Assembly: GCA_947500585.1 (NCBI GenBank)
Contig: CANMSN010000002.1
Span: 186,001 to 250,000 of the forward strand
From: an uncultured Flavobacteriaceae bacterium
GTDB taxonomy: Bacteria > Bacteroidota > Bacteroidia > Flavobacteriales > Flavobacteriaceae
DNA: 64,000 nt
Direction of reading: 5' to 3'
Each line of letters starts with the position of its first letter. The stretch's first letter is position 1. The notes under the pieces were generated by a model. It worked only from the letters and a program-made list of their open reading frames with translations. It made no database searches and was not told where the DNA came from. The position numbers were made by a program, and so were the translations under genes. Below are positions 8,889-18,068 of this stretch, piece by piece.

Positions 8889-10574
8889 ATGAGAGAATCT
8901 TATGACGCCATAGTAATTGGCACAGGTATATCTGGTGGCTGGGCTGCTAAAGAGCTTTGTGAAAATGGATTAAAAACCTTGGTTTTAGAACGAGGAAGAA
9001 TGATAAAGCATATTCAAGATTATCCAACTGCACATCTAGACCCATGGGATATGGAATTGCGAAACAGTATTACTGTAGAAGATAACGCTCGACAACTTAA
9101 GCAAAGTAGAACTGGATATACCACAAAATTTGAAAGCAAACATTGGTTTGTAGACGATATAAAACATCCTTACAATGAAGCAAAACGATTTGACTGGATG
9201 CGTGGTTATCATGTTGGCGGAAGATCCATTACATGGGGCAGGCAAAGTTACAGATTAAGCAATTTAGATTTTGAAGCAAACAAAAAAGACGGTCATGGTG
9301 TAGATTGGCCTATTCGCTATAAAGATATTTCTCCGTGGTATGGTTATGTTGAAAGCTATATTGGAGTAAGTGGTGAAAATCTTGGATTACCTCAACTGCC
9401 AGATGGTGTTTTTGAACCTCCTATGGAATTAAATTGTGTTGAGGAACATTTAAAAGAACAACTCTCTAAAAATTATGATGACAGACTTTTAACGATAGGA
9501 AGGGTGGCACATATAAATAGTTCCAAAGTTTTTAATGGCAGAAGTAAGTGCCAATACCGATCTAGATGCAGAAGAGGCTGTCCTTTTGGCGCCTATTTTA
9601 GTAGTAATTCATCAACCTTACCCGCTGCAGAACTTACTGGAAATATGACTTTGAGACCCAATTCTATAGCACACGAAATTATTTATGATGCAAATTTAAA
9701 AGAAGCAACCGGTGTAAAAGTAATTGATACAGAAACTAAAGAAACTTTTGTTTTTAATGCTAAAATTATTTTTTGTTGTGCATCTTCAATGGCGTCAGCA
9801 TCAATATTACTGCAATCTAAATCCGATCGTTTCCCAAATGGATTGGGCAATGACTCTGGAGAATTAGGGCACAACATTATGGATCATCACTTAGGCGCTG
9901 GTGCATCTGGTGAGTTTGATGGCTTTCATGATAAATATTACAAAGGCAGAAGACCTAACGGAATTTACATTCCAAGATTCAGAAATTTAGGTGATGAAAA
10001 AACTAAAAAGAATGAATTTTTAAGGGGTTATGGCTATCAAGGAGGTGCTGGAAGAGGTGCTATTTCAGAGCATGTAGCAGAACTTGCCTATGGTGCAGAA
10101 TACAAAGAAAAAATATTAGAACCAGGTGAATGGCGTATGGGATTAGGTGGCTTTGGTGAATGTTTACCCAATCATGAAAATAAAATGACACTTGATTATA
10201 ATAAACTAGACGATTGGGGCTTGCCAACAATAACTTTTGATGCTGAATGGAAAGAAAATGAATTAAAAATGCGTAAAGATATGATTCAACAAGCTGCTGA
10301 AATGTTGGAAAATGCTGGTTTTAGAGATATTAAAACCTTTAACAATTTAGCAGCTCCAGGTATAGGAATTCATGAAATGGGAACCGCTCGTATGGGAAGA
10401 AATCCAAAAACATCTGTTTTAAATGCGCATAACCAAATACATACTGTACCCAATGTTTATGTTACTGATGGCGCTTGTATGACTTCATCAGGTTGTCAAA
10501 ATCCATCCCTAACTTATATGGCTTTAACAGCTAGAGCAGCAAACCATGCCGCTAAACAATTTAAGAATTCTTAG
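8889..10574 (+). CDS. GMC oxidoreductase, FAD-dependent glycoside/sugar dehydrogenase catalytic subunit (copy 2)
   Basis: A 561-aa GMC flavoenzyme and close paralogue of the 571-aa protein just upstream; long stretches are identical, for example DAIVIGTGISGGWAAKELC and the C-terminal NQIHTVPNVYVTDGACMTS region. FAD motif GTGISGG at residues 11-17; predicted [3Fe-4S] cysteines Cys221, Cys227, Cys231 keep the C-x5-C-x3-C spacing. Differences cluster in the middle and around the substrate side, so the pair may differ in glycoside specificity. No signal peptide; co-export with the small subunit encoded 3 bases downstream is expected. Operon position is third of a five-gene run (GMC, small subunit, GMC, small subunit, DUF1080). 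Confidence 0.9.
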   Translation: MRESYDAIVIGTGISGGWAAKELCENGLKTLVLERGRMIKHIQDYPTAHLDPWDMELRNSITVEDNARQLKQSRTGYTTKFESKHWFVDDIKHPYNEAKRFDWMRGYHVGGRSITWGRQSYRLSNLDFEANKKDGHGVDWPIRYKDISPWYGYVESYIGVSGENLGLPQLPDGVFEPPMELNCVEEHLKEQLSKNYDDRLLTIGRVAHINSSKVFNGRSKCQYRSRCRRGCPFGAYFSSNSSTLPAAELTGNMTLRPNSIAHEIIYDANLKEATGVKVIDTETKETFVFNAKIIFCCASSMASASILLQSKSDRFPNGLGNDSGELGHNIMDHHLGAGASGEFDGFHDKYYKGRRPNGIYIPRFRNLGDEKTKKNEFLRGYGYQGGAGRGAISEHVAELAYGAEYKEKILEPGEWRMGLGGFGECLPNHENKMTLDYNKLDDWGLPTITFDAEWKENELKMRKDMIQQAAEMLENAGFRDIKTFNNLAAPGIGIHEMGTARMGRNPKTSVLNAHNQIHTVPNVYVTDGACMTSSGCQNPSLTYMALTARAANHAAKQFKNS

Positions 10575-10577
10575 TTT

Positions 10578-11183
10578 ATGAATAGAAGAGAAGTTTTAAA
10601 AGGATTAGGACTCACATTAGGCTATACAATAGCTGCACCATCAATTATGAGTTTGCTTCATAGCTGTAAAACAGAACCAAAAGTATGGATACCGCAATTT
10701 TTTACTAATACCGAAGGTATCGTTTTAACAAATTTGGTTGATTTAATTTTACCAAAAACAGAAAGTTCACCTGGAGCTTTGGAAGTAAATGTTCCTGAGT
10801 TCATAGATTTATTCGTTTTTAAGGTTTATGAAGATGAAGAAAAAATTAAGTTAAAAAAAGGTATGGAATCCATACTTGTAACTTTAAATATTATTGAAGA
10901 TAATACATCTGTTATAAAAACGGAAAACTATGATAGTTTGCTCTCAAAATATTTAAGATCAAGTATAGAACAGCAAGAATTTTATAATGATATAGAAAAT
11001 GAAGACAACGAAGATGCTATCATTTTTAAAACCCTTGAAAACATTAGAAATAACTCTGTTTGGGCATATAAAACCAGCAAACAGATTGGTAAAAACGTAT
11101 TAGCTTACGATCCTGTTCCAGGAGAACAAATAGGTTGCGCTCCTTTGGAAGATCTTACTGATGGCAAAGCATGGTCTATATAA
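10578..11183 (+). CDS. Gluconate 2-dehydrogenase subunit 3 family protein, Tat lipoprotein (copy 2)
   Basis: A 201-aa paralogue of the small subunit at 8231. It has the same layout: MNRREVLK with twin arginines at 3-4, hydrophobic core, lipobox LHSC with Cys30, and the C-terminal block AYDPVPGEQIGC. It starts 3 bases after its GMC partner. Its role would be to bring the GMC subunit out through Tat and to stabilise the complex at the membrane. The two copies are clearly less alike than the two GMC subunits, so each small subunit may be matched to its own partner. No heme-binding motif is present. Confidence 0.85.
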   Translation: MNRREVLKGLGLTLGYTIAAPSIMSLLHSCKTEPKVWIPQFFTNTEGIVLTNLVDLILPKTESSPGALEVNVPEFIDLFVFKVYEDEEKIKLKKGMESILVTLNIIEDNTSVIKTENYDSLLSKYLRSSIEQQEFYNDIENEDNEDAIIFKTLENIRNNSVWAYKTSKQIGKNVLAYDPVPGEQIGCAPLEDLTDGKAWSI

Positions 11184-11202
11184 TAAATTACAAAAAAACG
11201 AT

Positions 11203-12012
11203 ATGAAATATCTTATCTCTTTAATTTTTATTGCAACAATGGTGTCTTTCACTAGTTGTAAAGGAAAAGAAAAATCAAACAAAAAAAATACTCTTAAAAT
11301 TACTGAAAATTGGCAATCTTTATTTAATGGAAAGGATTTAAATGATTGGGTTGTTAAAATAAAAGGGCATCCTGCAGGAGATAATTTTAATAATACCTTT
11401 GTTGTAGAAAATGGTATTATGAAAGTTGATTACGAAAAATACAAGGATACTTTTAACAATACTTTCGGACACATCTACTATAAAAAACCATTTTCAAATT
11501 ATAAATTTAGAATGGATTATAGGTTTACAGGAAATCAATTAGCTGATGGTGCAACTTGGGCAAACAAAAATAGTGGAGTTATGATTCATTGTGAAGACCC
11601 TATGAAAATTGGTTTAAATCAAAATTTTCCGGTTTCAATTGAAGTTCAACTTTTAGGTGGTAATGGTACAGATGAGAGAACTACTGCAAATTTATGTACG
11701 CCAGGAACTAACGTAGAAATTGACAATAAATTAATAACAGAACACTGTATAAGTTCTACTTCTAAAACCTATCATGGTGAGGATTGGGTTCATTTAGAAA
11801 TTGAAGTCCGCAACGATTCTATTATAAAACATTTTATTAATGGTGAAGAAGTAATGCGTTACTATAAACCGCAATTTGGCGGAGGAAACATAAGTTATAA
11901 TTTAGATTATTGGAAATCTAAATCAGGTCAACCGCTTAAATCTGGCTATATTTCTCTTCAAAGTGAAAGCCATCCAGTAGAATTTAAAAATATTGAGATT
12001 TTGGAATTATAG
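11203..12012 (+). CDS. DUF1080 family 3-keto-disaccharide hydrolase, lipoprotein
   Basis: A 269-aa second DUF1080 protein. I chose the ATG at 11203 because the signal MKYLISLIFIATMVSFTSC begins there; an in-frame ATG at 11161 lies inside the previous gene. Lipobox FTSC with Cys19 predicts a lipoprotein, unlike the soluble copy at 57-809. Domain features: SLFNGKDLNDWVVK, ANKNSGVMIHCED, SIEVQLLGGNG, and the C-terminal ESHPVEFKNIEILE. It closes the GMC/small-subunit run and very likely hydrolyses the 3-keto product made by those enzymes at the same membrane; that link is inferred from context and from the known activity of the family. Confidence 0.85.
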   Translation: MKYLISLIFIATMVSFTSCKGKEKSNKKNTLKITENWQSLFNGKDLNDWVVKIKGHPAGDNFNNTFVVENGIMKVDYEKYKDTFNNTFGHIYYKKPFSNYKFRMDYRFTGNQLADGATWANKNSGVMIHCEDPMKIGLNQNFPVSIEVQLLGGNGTDERTTANLCTPGTNVEIDNKLITEHCISSTSKTYHGEDWVHLEIEVRNDSIIKHFINGEEVMRYYKPQFGGGNISYNLDYWKSKSGQPLKSGYISLQSESHPVEFKNIEILEL

Positions 12013-12076
12013 CCAGAATCTCGTTCTTTTTTATTTTCAGTTTGTAAGTTAACCCATCCTATTTCAATAATTAATT

Positions 12077-14887
12077 ATGAATAGCATAAAATTTGCTTTA
12101 CTCTTTTGTTTTATCTTTTTAACAAACCACTTAGTATTATCCCAAGTAACAATATCTGGTACATTAAAAGATTTTAAAGGTCTTCCAATTGAAAATGCAA
12201 CTATTGTATTAGAACCTACAAATCAAATTTCAACATCAAAAAAGAATGGTGAATTTATATTTAATAATATCGCTTTATCCAAATATAAAATATCCATTAT
12301 TCTAATTGGATATGCAACCATAGAAGATAATATTGAAGTGAAAACCACAAATTTGGAACTTTCATATACTTTAGAGCCAGATTTACTAAACCTTCAAACC
12401 GTTGTTGTTACTGGAACCTTCGACCCAAGAAAATCACTTGTTTCAAGCACATCCGTCAGTACTTTAAATTCGAAAGATATCCAAACCGTTGTTCCCAGAG
12501 GTACAGCTAACTTATTACAAGATATCCCAGGAACATTTGTAGATGCTTCTGCTGGTGAAGTCTTTACAAGAGTTTACACACGTGGTGTCTCAGCTACTGC
12601 TGAAGATGATATGGGTTGGTATTATGTTTCGCTTCAGGAAGACGGCTTACCTGTTAGCTTAGTTCAACATTCTTATTATGCCCCAGATTTATTTCACCGT
12701 GCAGACCTAACAACAAAAAGTGTTGAGGCTGTAAAAGGCGGTAGTTCATCTATAACAGCTTTAAATGCTCCTGGTGGTATTTACAATTTTATCTCTAATG
12801 GTGTTCAACAAAAAATTGGCGGTGAATTTCAAGTCTCAAAAGGTTTTCAAGGTAACAATAACTCTCTAGAAAGACTGGACGGTGTATTAAGTGGCTCCTT
12901 AGGAAATGATTGGTATTTCAATATTGGTGGTCACTACAGACGAGATGATGGTGCTCGGGATATGGATTTTGAATTTAGTAAAGGTGGACAATTAAAATTC
13001 AATCTTATAAAAAAAACTGACAAGGGCTCTTTTAAGTTTTATGGGAAATTTTTAAATGATTTCACCAACCGTTATACTGGTGTTGCTGCTACAAATTGGG
13101 ACAACCCAACGCCAGCATTTGGACAAAATTTTAAAACTACATCGTTATTAATGCCTTCATTTAATGGTAATATTCCAGATGGCAGAAACTTAAGTACAAC
13201 AAATAGTTTTAATCCATCCAAAGGTGTTTATGCTGAAGACTTAGCCTTCGGATTAGATTTTCAACAAAATTTAGGCAACCAATTAACCTTAAAAAACAAT
13301 TTTAAATTTTCTACTAAAAGTGCTAATTGGCAAACCTCTATAAGTAACGCTTTTGTATCACTTAACAATCCGTTAGCCTATTTTATTAGTGGTGCAGATT
13401 TCCCTATTGGGCAAATTGTTTTCAAAGACACACAGAATGGAAATGAAATTGCTAGACTTGATAACAGTGGTATTTTAGCTGGTCAGTCTATTCAATATTT
13501 ATCAGATGCAAGATTACCAAATGATGCTATTATGGGCACATCGGCATGGTATAAAGACATTACTGCTGATGAATGGATGAATCAATTCACGCTCCAAAAG
13601 AAATGGGAAAATCATGATTTTTCAACTGGCTTTGCGGCAGGTTATTCTAATACATCACATTTTACTCAAGGTAGTTTTGCATTTGCAACGTATGAGCCTA
13701 ATCCTAGAATGCTAGAAGTTACTTTGGAAAACCCAACCCAACCCATAATTTCATTATCTGATGAAAACGGATTAAGTAATTATGGTGGTTTATTCTTTGT
13801 TAATTCTGAAGCTAAAGTGAGCCAAATTGCAACCTTTGTAAATGATCGATGGAAAATTGCAGATAATATACATTTAGATTTAGGAGTGCGTTTTGAAAAT
13901 ATTGCTCACAATGGAAGCAAAGATAGATTTGCTCCTGCATCAAACTCTGGAGGATTAGATGGCGATAATAATACCGCATATGACAATGGTATTTTGATAC
14001 CTACAGGCGAAAAAGACAATTTTAAATTCAATTATACATACCTCTCCTATTCTGCTGGAATAAATTATAGATTCAATACTAATATCGCTGCCTTTGGACG
14101 TTTTTCTAATGGGAATAAAGCACCTGAACTCAATTATTATTTCAATAATTTTTCAAACGTTCCTATTAATGGAAAAGGTGAAATTCAAAATATTATTCAA
14201 GCAGAATTGGGTATAAAACTTAAATCGAAGTATATTTCATTTACAGGCACTGCATTTTGGAGTGAGCTCAAAAATATAGGCACTTCTAATTTTGAATTTG
14301 ATAGTGATACCAATAGCGTTTTTTACACCCCAATTTTATTCAATAACTCAAGAACCATAGGCTTTGAATGGGAAAGTGTTTTTACACCTATAAATCATTT
14401 AGCATTCAAATTTAATGGTGTTTTACAAAACCCAAAAGCTGAGAAATGGCAAGTTTATGATGCTGGTGGAACGGTAGACACTAGTGATGACTCTATTCAA
14501 TATTTTTCGGGTAATACTCTGGCATTTAATCCAAAACTTTTATTTAATTTAAGTGCTATTTATCAAAAAAATAAGTTTTCATCTTTCTTAAAATGGAAAT
14601 ATTTGGGCAAAAGAGAAGGTAATGTTTCTAACGGATTTCAATTAAATACTTATAGTATTTTTGACGCTGGTGTTGGCTATAAAATTAATGAGAAATGGTC
14701 TGTAGACATTTTGGTTACTAACTTATTTAACTCTGAAGGTTTAGCTAACTTTTTTGGACCTAATAATTTTGGAGCAAGCGCAAACAATGCAACTCCTGAG
14801 TTTATACAATCAAATCCTGATGCAAGTTTTGTAGTAGTGCCTGTTTTACAAAGAGGTTCTTTATTAAAACTTAATTATAAATTCTAA
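12077..14887 (+). CDS. TonB-dependent outer-membrane receptor
   Basis: A 936-aa outer-membrane transporter. Order: signal peptide (ending HLVLSQ), carboxypeptidase-D regulatory-like beta-sandwich at about 25-105, plug domain at about 115-240 (LLQDIPGTFVDASAGEVFTR, SVEAVKGGSSSITALNAPGG), then the 22-strand barrel ending in an aromatic-rich C terminus (LLKLNYKF). It is 64 bases downstream of the DUF1080 lipoprotein on the same strand, and there is no SusD partner gene. The likely job is uptake of the glycoside handled by this locus. Substrate is unknown; siderophore uptake would be the alternative, but the neighbours argue for a sugar. Confidence 0.92.
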   Translation: MNSIKFALLFCFIFLTNHLVLSQVTISGTLKDFKGLPIENATIVLEPTNQISTSKKNGEFIFNNIALSKYKISIILIGYATIEDNIEVKTTNLELSYTLEPDLLNLQTVVVTGTFDPRKSLVSSTSVSTLNSKDIQTVVPRGTANLLQDIPGTFVDASAGEVFTRVYTRGVSATAEDDMGWYYVSLQEDGLPVSLVQHSYYAPDLFHRADLTTKSVEAVKGGSSSITALNAPGGIYNFISNGVQQKIGGEFQVSKGFQGNNNSLERLDGVLSGSLGNDWYFNIGGHYRRDDGARDMDFEFSKGGQLKFNLIKKTDKGSFKFYGKFLNDFTNRYTGVAATNWDNPTPAFGQNFKTTSLLMPSFNGNIPDGRNLSTTNSFNPSKGVYAEDLAFGLDFQQNLGNQLTLKNNFKFSTKSANWQTSISNAFVSLNNPLAYFISGADFPIGQIVFKDTQNGNEIARLDNSGILAGQSIQYLSDARLPNDAIMGTSAWYKDITADEWMNQFTLQKKWENHDFSTGFAAGYSNTSHFTQGSFAFATYEPNPRMLEVTLENPTQPIISLSDENGLSNYGGLFFVNSEAKVSQIATFVNDRWKIADNIHLDLGVRFENIAHNGSKDRFAPASNSGGLDGDNNTAYDNGILIPTGEKDNFKFNYTYLSYSAGINYRFNTNIAAFGRFSNGNKAPELNYYFNNFSNVPINGKGEIQNIIQAELGIKLKSKYISFTGTAFWSELKNIGTSNFEFDSDTNSVFYTPILFNNSRTIGFEWESVFTPINHLAFKFNGVLQNPKAEKWQVYDAGGTVDTSDDSIQYFSGNTLAFNPKLLFNLSAIYQKNKFSSFLKWKYLGKREGNVSNGFQLNTYSIFDAGVGYKINEKWSVDILVTNLFNSEGLANFFGPNNFGASANNATPEFIQSNPDASFVVVPVLQRGSLLKLNYKF

Positions 14888-14924
14888 TTGGAAATGTTTC
14901 AATTATTTGTATATAAACTATTTC

Positions 14925-14949
14925 TTTTTCGCATTCAGTGAGCGAAAAA
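14925..14949. terminator. Bidirectional terminator between convergent genes
   Basis: Inverted repeat TTTTTCGC (14925-14932) / GCGAAAAA (14942-14949) with a 9-base loop. It is flanked by T-rich sequence on both strands and lies between the converging receptor gene and the cytochrome-fusion gene. Confidence 0.65.
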
Positions 14950-14967
14950 TATTATTTAATCTAGTCT

Positions 14968-17193
14968 TTATTTACTTTCTTCTTTTTTCAATTCCTCGAG
15001 AGTCCAATACCCCTCTCTATCTTTTGTTTTATTTCTAGCATTTCTAACTTCATGCCTACTTACTAAACTTGTATCATTTAATGCCCTAACATAGCTAAGT
15101 ACATCTGCAATATAATTATCGCTATTATCTTTTAAAGGCAACATGATACCGTACTCTTTCCCTTCAATAGGCCCAATAAGTCCATTCAATATTATTTTAC
15201 TTAAAGTTTGTTTATCACCAGTCACTCTAGCACTACCCATTAATGATGGCGCAATAAGATGACCCTCATCAGTTTTAGCGCCTTTCAAATCTATACCATG
15301 GCATGTTACGCATAATTGACTATATGTATCATAACCGTTTAGAATTCTTTTTTTATCACTTAATGACCTTGAAGATAACCATTCTATTAATTGTGCTCGT
15401 TTAGAATCATCCTTCTTTAAACTTTCGGTTACAGAATGCGCAATTATTTCATTTTCATTATATTTTTCTCCAATGAAATTAAGTATTTCTGTTGCTTTTT
15501 TGTCTTTACTGTATCGTAAACTTAATGCTAATTGATTAATTACTTCAATATTATTACTTTTAGATAGTACATCTAATAAAGGCAAGATAGAAGGATATCC
15601 AGATTTCAATAATGGATCACTCAATCTAATGGCCATAACTTGCACACGTGGGTCTTCATCTTTTAATTTTTCAATGATTAAATCATTACTTAAAGATGCT
15701 AAGCCCTCTAAAGTCCAAAGTGCATGAATTCTTTCTAACCCTAGATCTTTATCTCCACTGAATATAGACGAATTGTCTCTAGCAATAGCCTCTAATTTTT
15801 TTACTACAGATTTATCATCTTTTAGTATAATTAATTTTTGAGCAGTATTACGATACCAACCATTTGGGTGCCCTAAATATTTTATTAATTCCGAAGCCGA
15901 TTTCCCAAGTAAATTTGGTCGTTTATCTGGTTCTATATCTTCATGTACAATTCTGTAAATTCTACCTTTACCTATATTTTTATCTAGCCCTTTTCTCATA
16001 ATAACTGGACGTATTGTACTTCCTTCTTTTGTCCAATTACTTTCTTGAATAATACCACGATACATATCTACTATATACAATGCTCCATCTGGACCAGTTT
16101 TAGCTTGAATGGGCCTAAAATTTAAATCGGTTGAAGCCATAAATTCTGCTTTATCATAGGCATTATAAAGTACTTTTTTACCGTTTTCATTTTTTACCTT
16201 TGCTCTTCGAATAAGTCTTCCAACAGGTTCAGGTATAAATAAATCGCCATACATTGATGGAGGTAATTTATGCCCTCTAAAAATTTCTTGACCAGCAACT
16301 CCAGTAAAATGGTTAAGCGTACCATCCTCTCGCAATCGTTTTGCACCTCCTTGTATGTCTGGTGTTCCAACAACAGGCCATGGTTCTATGAACCCCTCTG
16401 CCAATCTACCAGGAGGATCGTATGCTCCATAAACAGCTGGATGTTGAAATCCGTAAGCAGGATTTTCTTGTCCAGCTCCAGAGTAATACATAACACCCAT
16501 ATCATCTTGAGTTAAGCCCCATTGACCTTGTGACATATTCTCAAGTGTATCTACGATGACTTCATTTTTTTTGAATTTAAATCTTGCAGGATTATACGTT
16601 GTATACACCCAGTTATCTAAATTCCAAATTAACCCACTTTGTTGATGCTCTAAATTTCCTCCACGACGATTTTCATTATGATAAACACGCTCTTTTTTAT
16701 CGGCAATGCCATCATTATTGGTGTCTTCATAGCTCCATAAATCGTATGAAAAGGTCTCGTTTACAATTAATTTATTTTCAAGAGGTAGTATCATTCTTGG
16801 CAATAATAGACTATCTATAAACACCGTACTTTTATCCATTTTCCCGTCACCGTCTGTATCTTCCAACAATTTAATTTTACTAATGGATTGATTTGTGCCA
16901 CTACCATTTACATCTTGCATATAAGTATTCATTTCTGCCACATACATTCTACCATCACCATCCCAAGCTATGGTCACAGGTTCATCTATCATCGGTTCAC
17001 TTGCGACCAATTCTACTTTATATCCTTCAGGCAAATAAAATGTTTTCATACTTTCTTCTGGTGAAAGAAAATTTGAAGGTGCATCTTTTAAAATCTCTTG
17101 TTTTTCGTAAATCTTATCGACATATTGTTTTTCTTTACAAGAAAAAACAAATAGAAGTGTAAGTAAATTTAATGCTAGCAATACTTTTTTCAT
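14968..17193 (-). CDS. Lipoprotein with dehydrogenase-type propeller, HEAT-like region and C-terminal cytochrome c
   Basis: A 741-aa multi-domain protein of the PVC-type heme-binding/membrane-bound dehydrogenase group. The N terminus is a lipoprotein signal (LLFVFSC). Residues about 40-400 form a glucose/sorbosone dehydrogenase-like propeller (AWDGDGRMYVAEMNTY, GPDGALYIVDMYRG). About 410-600 looks like HEAT-type helical repeats. A cytochrome c domain follows, with heme motif CVTCH at 628-632 and a likely methionine ligand in GIMLPLKD. It lies convergent to the receptor and just upstream of azurin. Since the GMC complexes lack a cytochrome subunit, this protein is a plausible electron acceptor or a further dehydrogenase; which one cannot be decided from sequence. 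Confidence 0.85.
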   Translation of the reverse strand: MKKVLLALNLLTLLFVFSCKEKQYVDKIYEKQEILKDAPSNFLSPEESMKTFYLPEGYKVELVASEPMIDEPVTIAWDGDGRMYVAEMNTYMQDVNGSGTNQSISKIKLLEDTDGDGKMDKSTVFIDSLLLPRMILPLENKLIVNETFSYDLWSYEDTNNDGIADKKERVYHNENRRGGNLEHQQSGLIWNLDNWVYTTYNPARFKFKKNEVIVDTLENMSQGQWGLTQDDMGVMYYSGAGQENPAYGFQHPAVYGAYDPPGRLAEGFIEPWPVVGTPDIQGGAKRLREDGTLNHFTGVAGQEIFRGHKLPPSMYGDLFIPEPVGRLIRRAKVKNENGKKVLYNAYDKAEFMASTDLNFRPIQAKTGPDGALYIVDMYRGIIQESNWTKEGSTIRPVIMRKGLDKNIGKGRIYRIVHEDIEPDKRPNLLGKSASELIKYLGHPNGWYRNTAQKLIILKDDKSVVKKLEAIARDNSSIFSGDKDLGLERIHALWTLEGLASLSNDLIIEKLKDEDPRVQVMAIRLSDPLLKSGYPSILPLLDVLSKSNNIEVINQLALSLRYSKDKKATEILNFIGEKYNENEIIAHSVTESLKKDDSKRAQLIEWLSSRSLSDKKRILNGYDTYSQLCVTCHGIDLKGAKTDEGHLIAPSLMGSARVTGDKQTLSKIILNGLIGPIEGKEYGIMLPLKDNSDNYIADVLSYVRALNDTSLVSRHEVRNARNKTKDREGYWTLEELKKEESK

Positions 17194-17285
17194 TATTATT
17201 TTTTTAAGCTAAAATATGAACAAGCATACATACCTTTCATAAATTATGACGCATTTGTTATAAACCATCATTCATATTTAAAAAA

Positions 17286-17314
17286 ATGCTCCTTGATTTT
17301 CATACTAGGAGCAT
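17286..17314 (-). terminator. Terminator downstream of azurin gene
   Basis: Inverted repeat ATGCTCCT (17286-17293) / AGGAGCAT (17307-17314). Read on the minus strand, the hairpin is followed by a run of seven T, and it lies 44 bases after the azurin stop. Confidence 0.75.
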
Positions 17315-17357
17315 CTCATTTATTTTAAAAATGATGTTTGTAGTTTTTATAAGAATC

Positions 17358-17873
17358 TCACTCTACAATAAATTTGCCTTTCATTATTGCATAATGTCCT
17401 GGGAAACTACATAAAAAATCATATGTTCCAGGTTCTGGAGCATCAAACTCTATAGTTGCTGTTTCTCCTGCTCCTATTAGTTTAGTATGCGCTATTACAT
17501 CTGTTGTACCTTCGGGTATATACTCATTTTTAGAAAACGCTGAAGCTTTATTTCCAAAACTAGATACACTAACTCCTTGCTTTAATAGAACAAAATTATG
17601 CCCCATTACGTTTTTATCCATTTTACCAATATGCTTCAATGTTATTTTAACTTTTTTACCAGACTTAACCTTAATTTCAGACTTATTAAACTTCATTAAA
17701 TCATTACCAGTTATAACAACATCATTTTCATTTACATCTTCTTTTTGAGTGGTGTCTGTTTTTTTTTCATAAGTAAAACCTTCCTTCTTTTTTTCTTCTT
17801 TACCTCCACAACCAATTAACACGAAACAAGAAAAAATTGCTCCTAATACATGCATTACTGTTTTCATTTCCAT
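17358..17873 (-). CDS. azu: Azurin, lipoprotein type
   Basis: A 171-aa blue copper protein that carries single electrons in the periplasm. Lipobox LIGC (Cys22) is followed by a charged Lys/Glu/Thr-rich linker (residues 23-50) and then the cupredoxin domain. Copper ligands are all present: His92 in MGHNFVLL, Cys155, His160 and Met164 in FLCSFPGHYAIMKG. The lipid anchor plus linker is unlike the soluble proteobacterial azurin. It is read from the same strand as, and 164 bases upstream of, its own terminator-bounded 3' side; the cytochrome-fusion gene follows next. Likely partner: the cytochrome c fusion and the GMC dehydrogenases on one side, a terminal oxidase on the other (inferred). Confidence 0.92.
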   Translation of the reverse strand: MEMKTVMHVLGAIFSCFVLIGCGGKEEKKKEGFTYEKKTDTTQKEDVNENDVVITGNDLMKFNKSEIKVKSGKKVKITLKHIGKMDKNVMGHNFVLLKQGVSVSSFGNKASAFSKNEYIPEGTTDVIAHTKLIGAGETATIEFDAPEPGTYDFLCSFPGHYAIMKGKFIVE

Positions 17874-17968
17874 TATTTTAATTTAAAATACTTTGCTTTG
17901 AGTTTTCTATTTGACTTTTCTATCTGAATTATAATAAGTTCATTAAAGATAGGCATATAAACTAATAA

Positions 17969-18007
17969 AATAGTACAATATTTTTCAGTGAAAAATATTG
18001 TACTATT
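17969..18007 (-). terminator. Perfect 18-bp hairpin, likely terminator of gapN
   Basis: Perfect inverted repeat, arms 17969-17986 and 17990-18007 with a 3-base loop (AGT). On the minus strand the hairpin is followed by TTTTATT and lies about 60 bases after the gapN stop. The arm length is unusual for a simple terminator, and the hairpin is also about 95 bases before the azurin start, so it should isolate the two units. Confidence 0.65.
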
Positions 18008-18068
18008 AAAAATACGAATACTTGTTTTTTTTAACTTGAGTGAAGTTTAAAAGCATGTTGCGATTATA

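Noticed and set aside
12077-14887. SusC of a standard polysaccharide utilisation locus
   Set aside because: No SusD-like gene, no glycoside hydrolase of a classical family and no hybrid two-component or ECF-sigma/anti-sigma regulator are present; it is better described as a TonB receptor in a 3-keto-glycoside locus.
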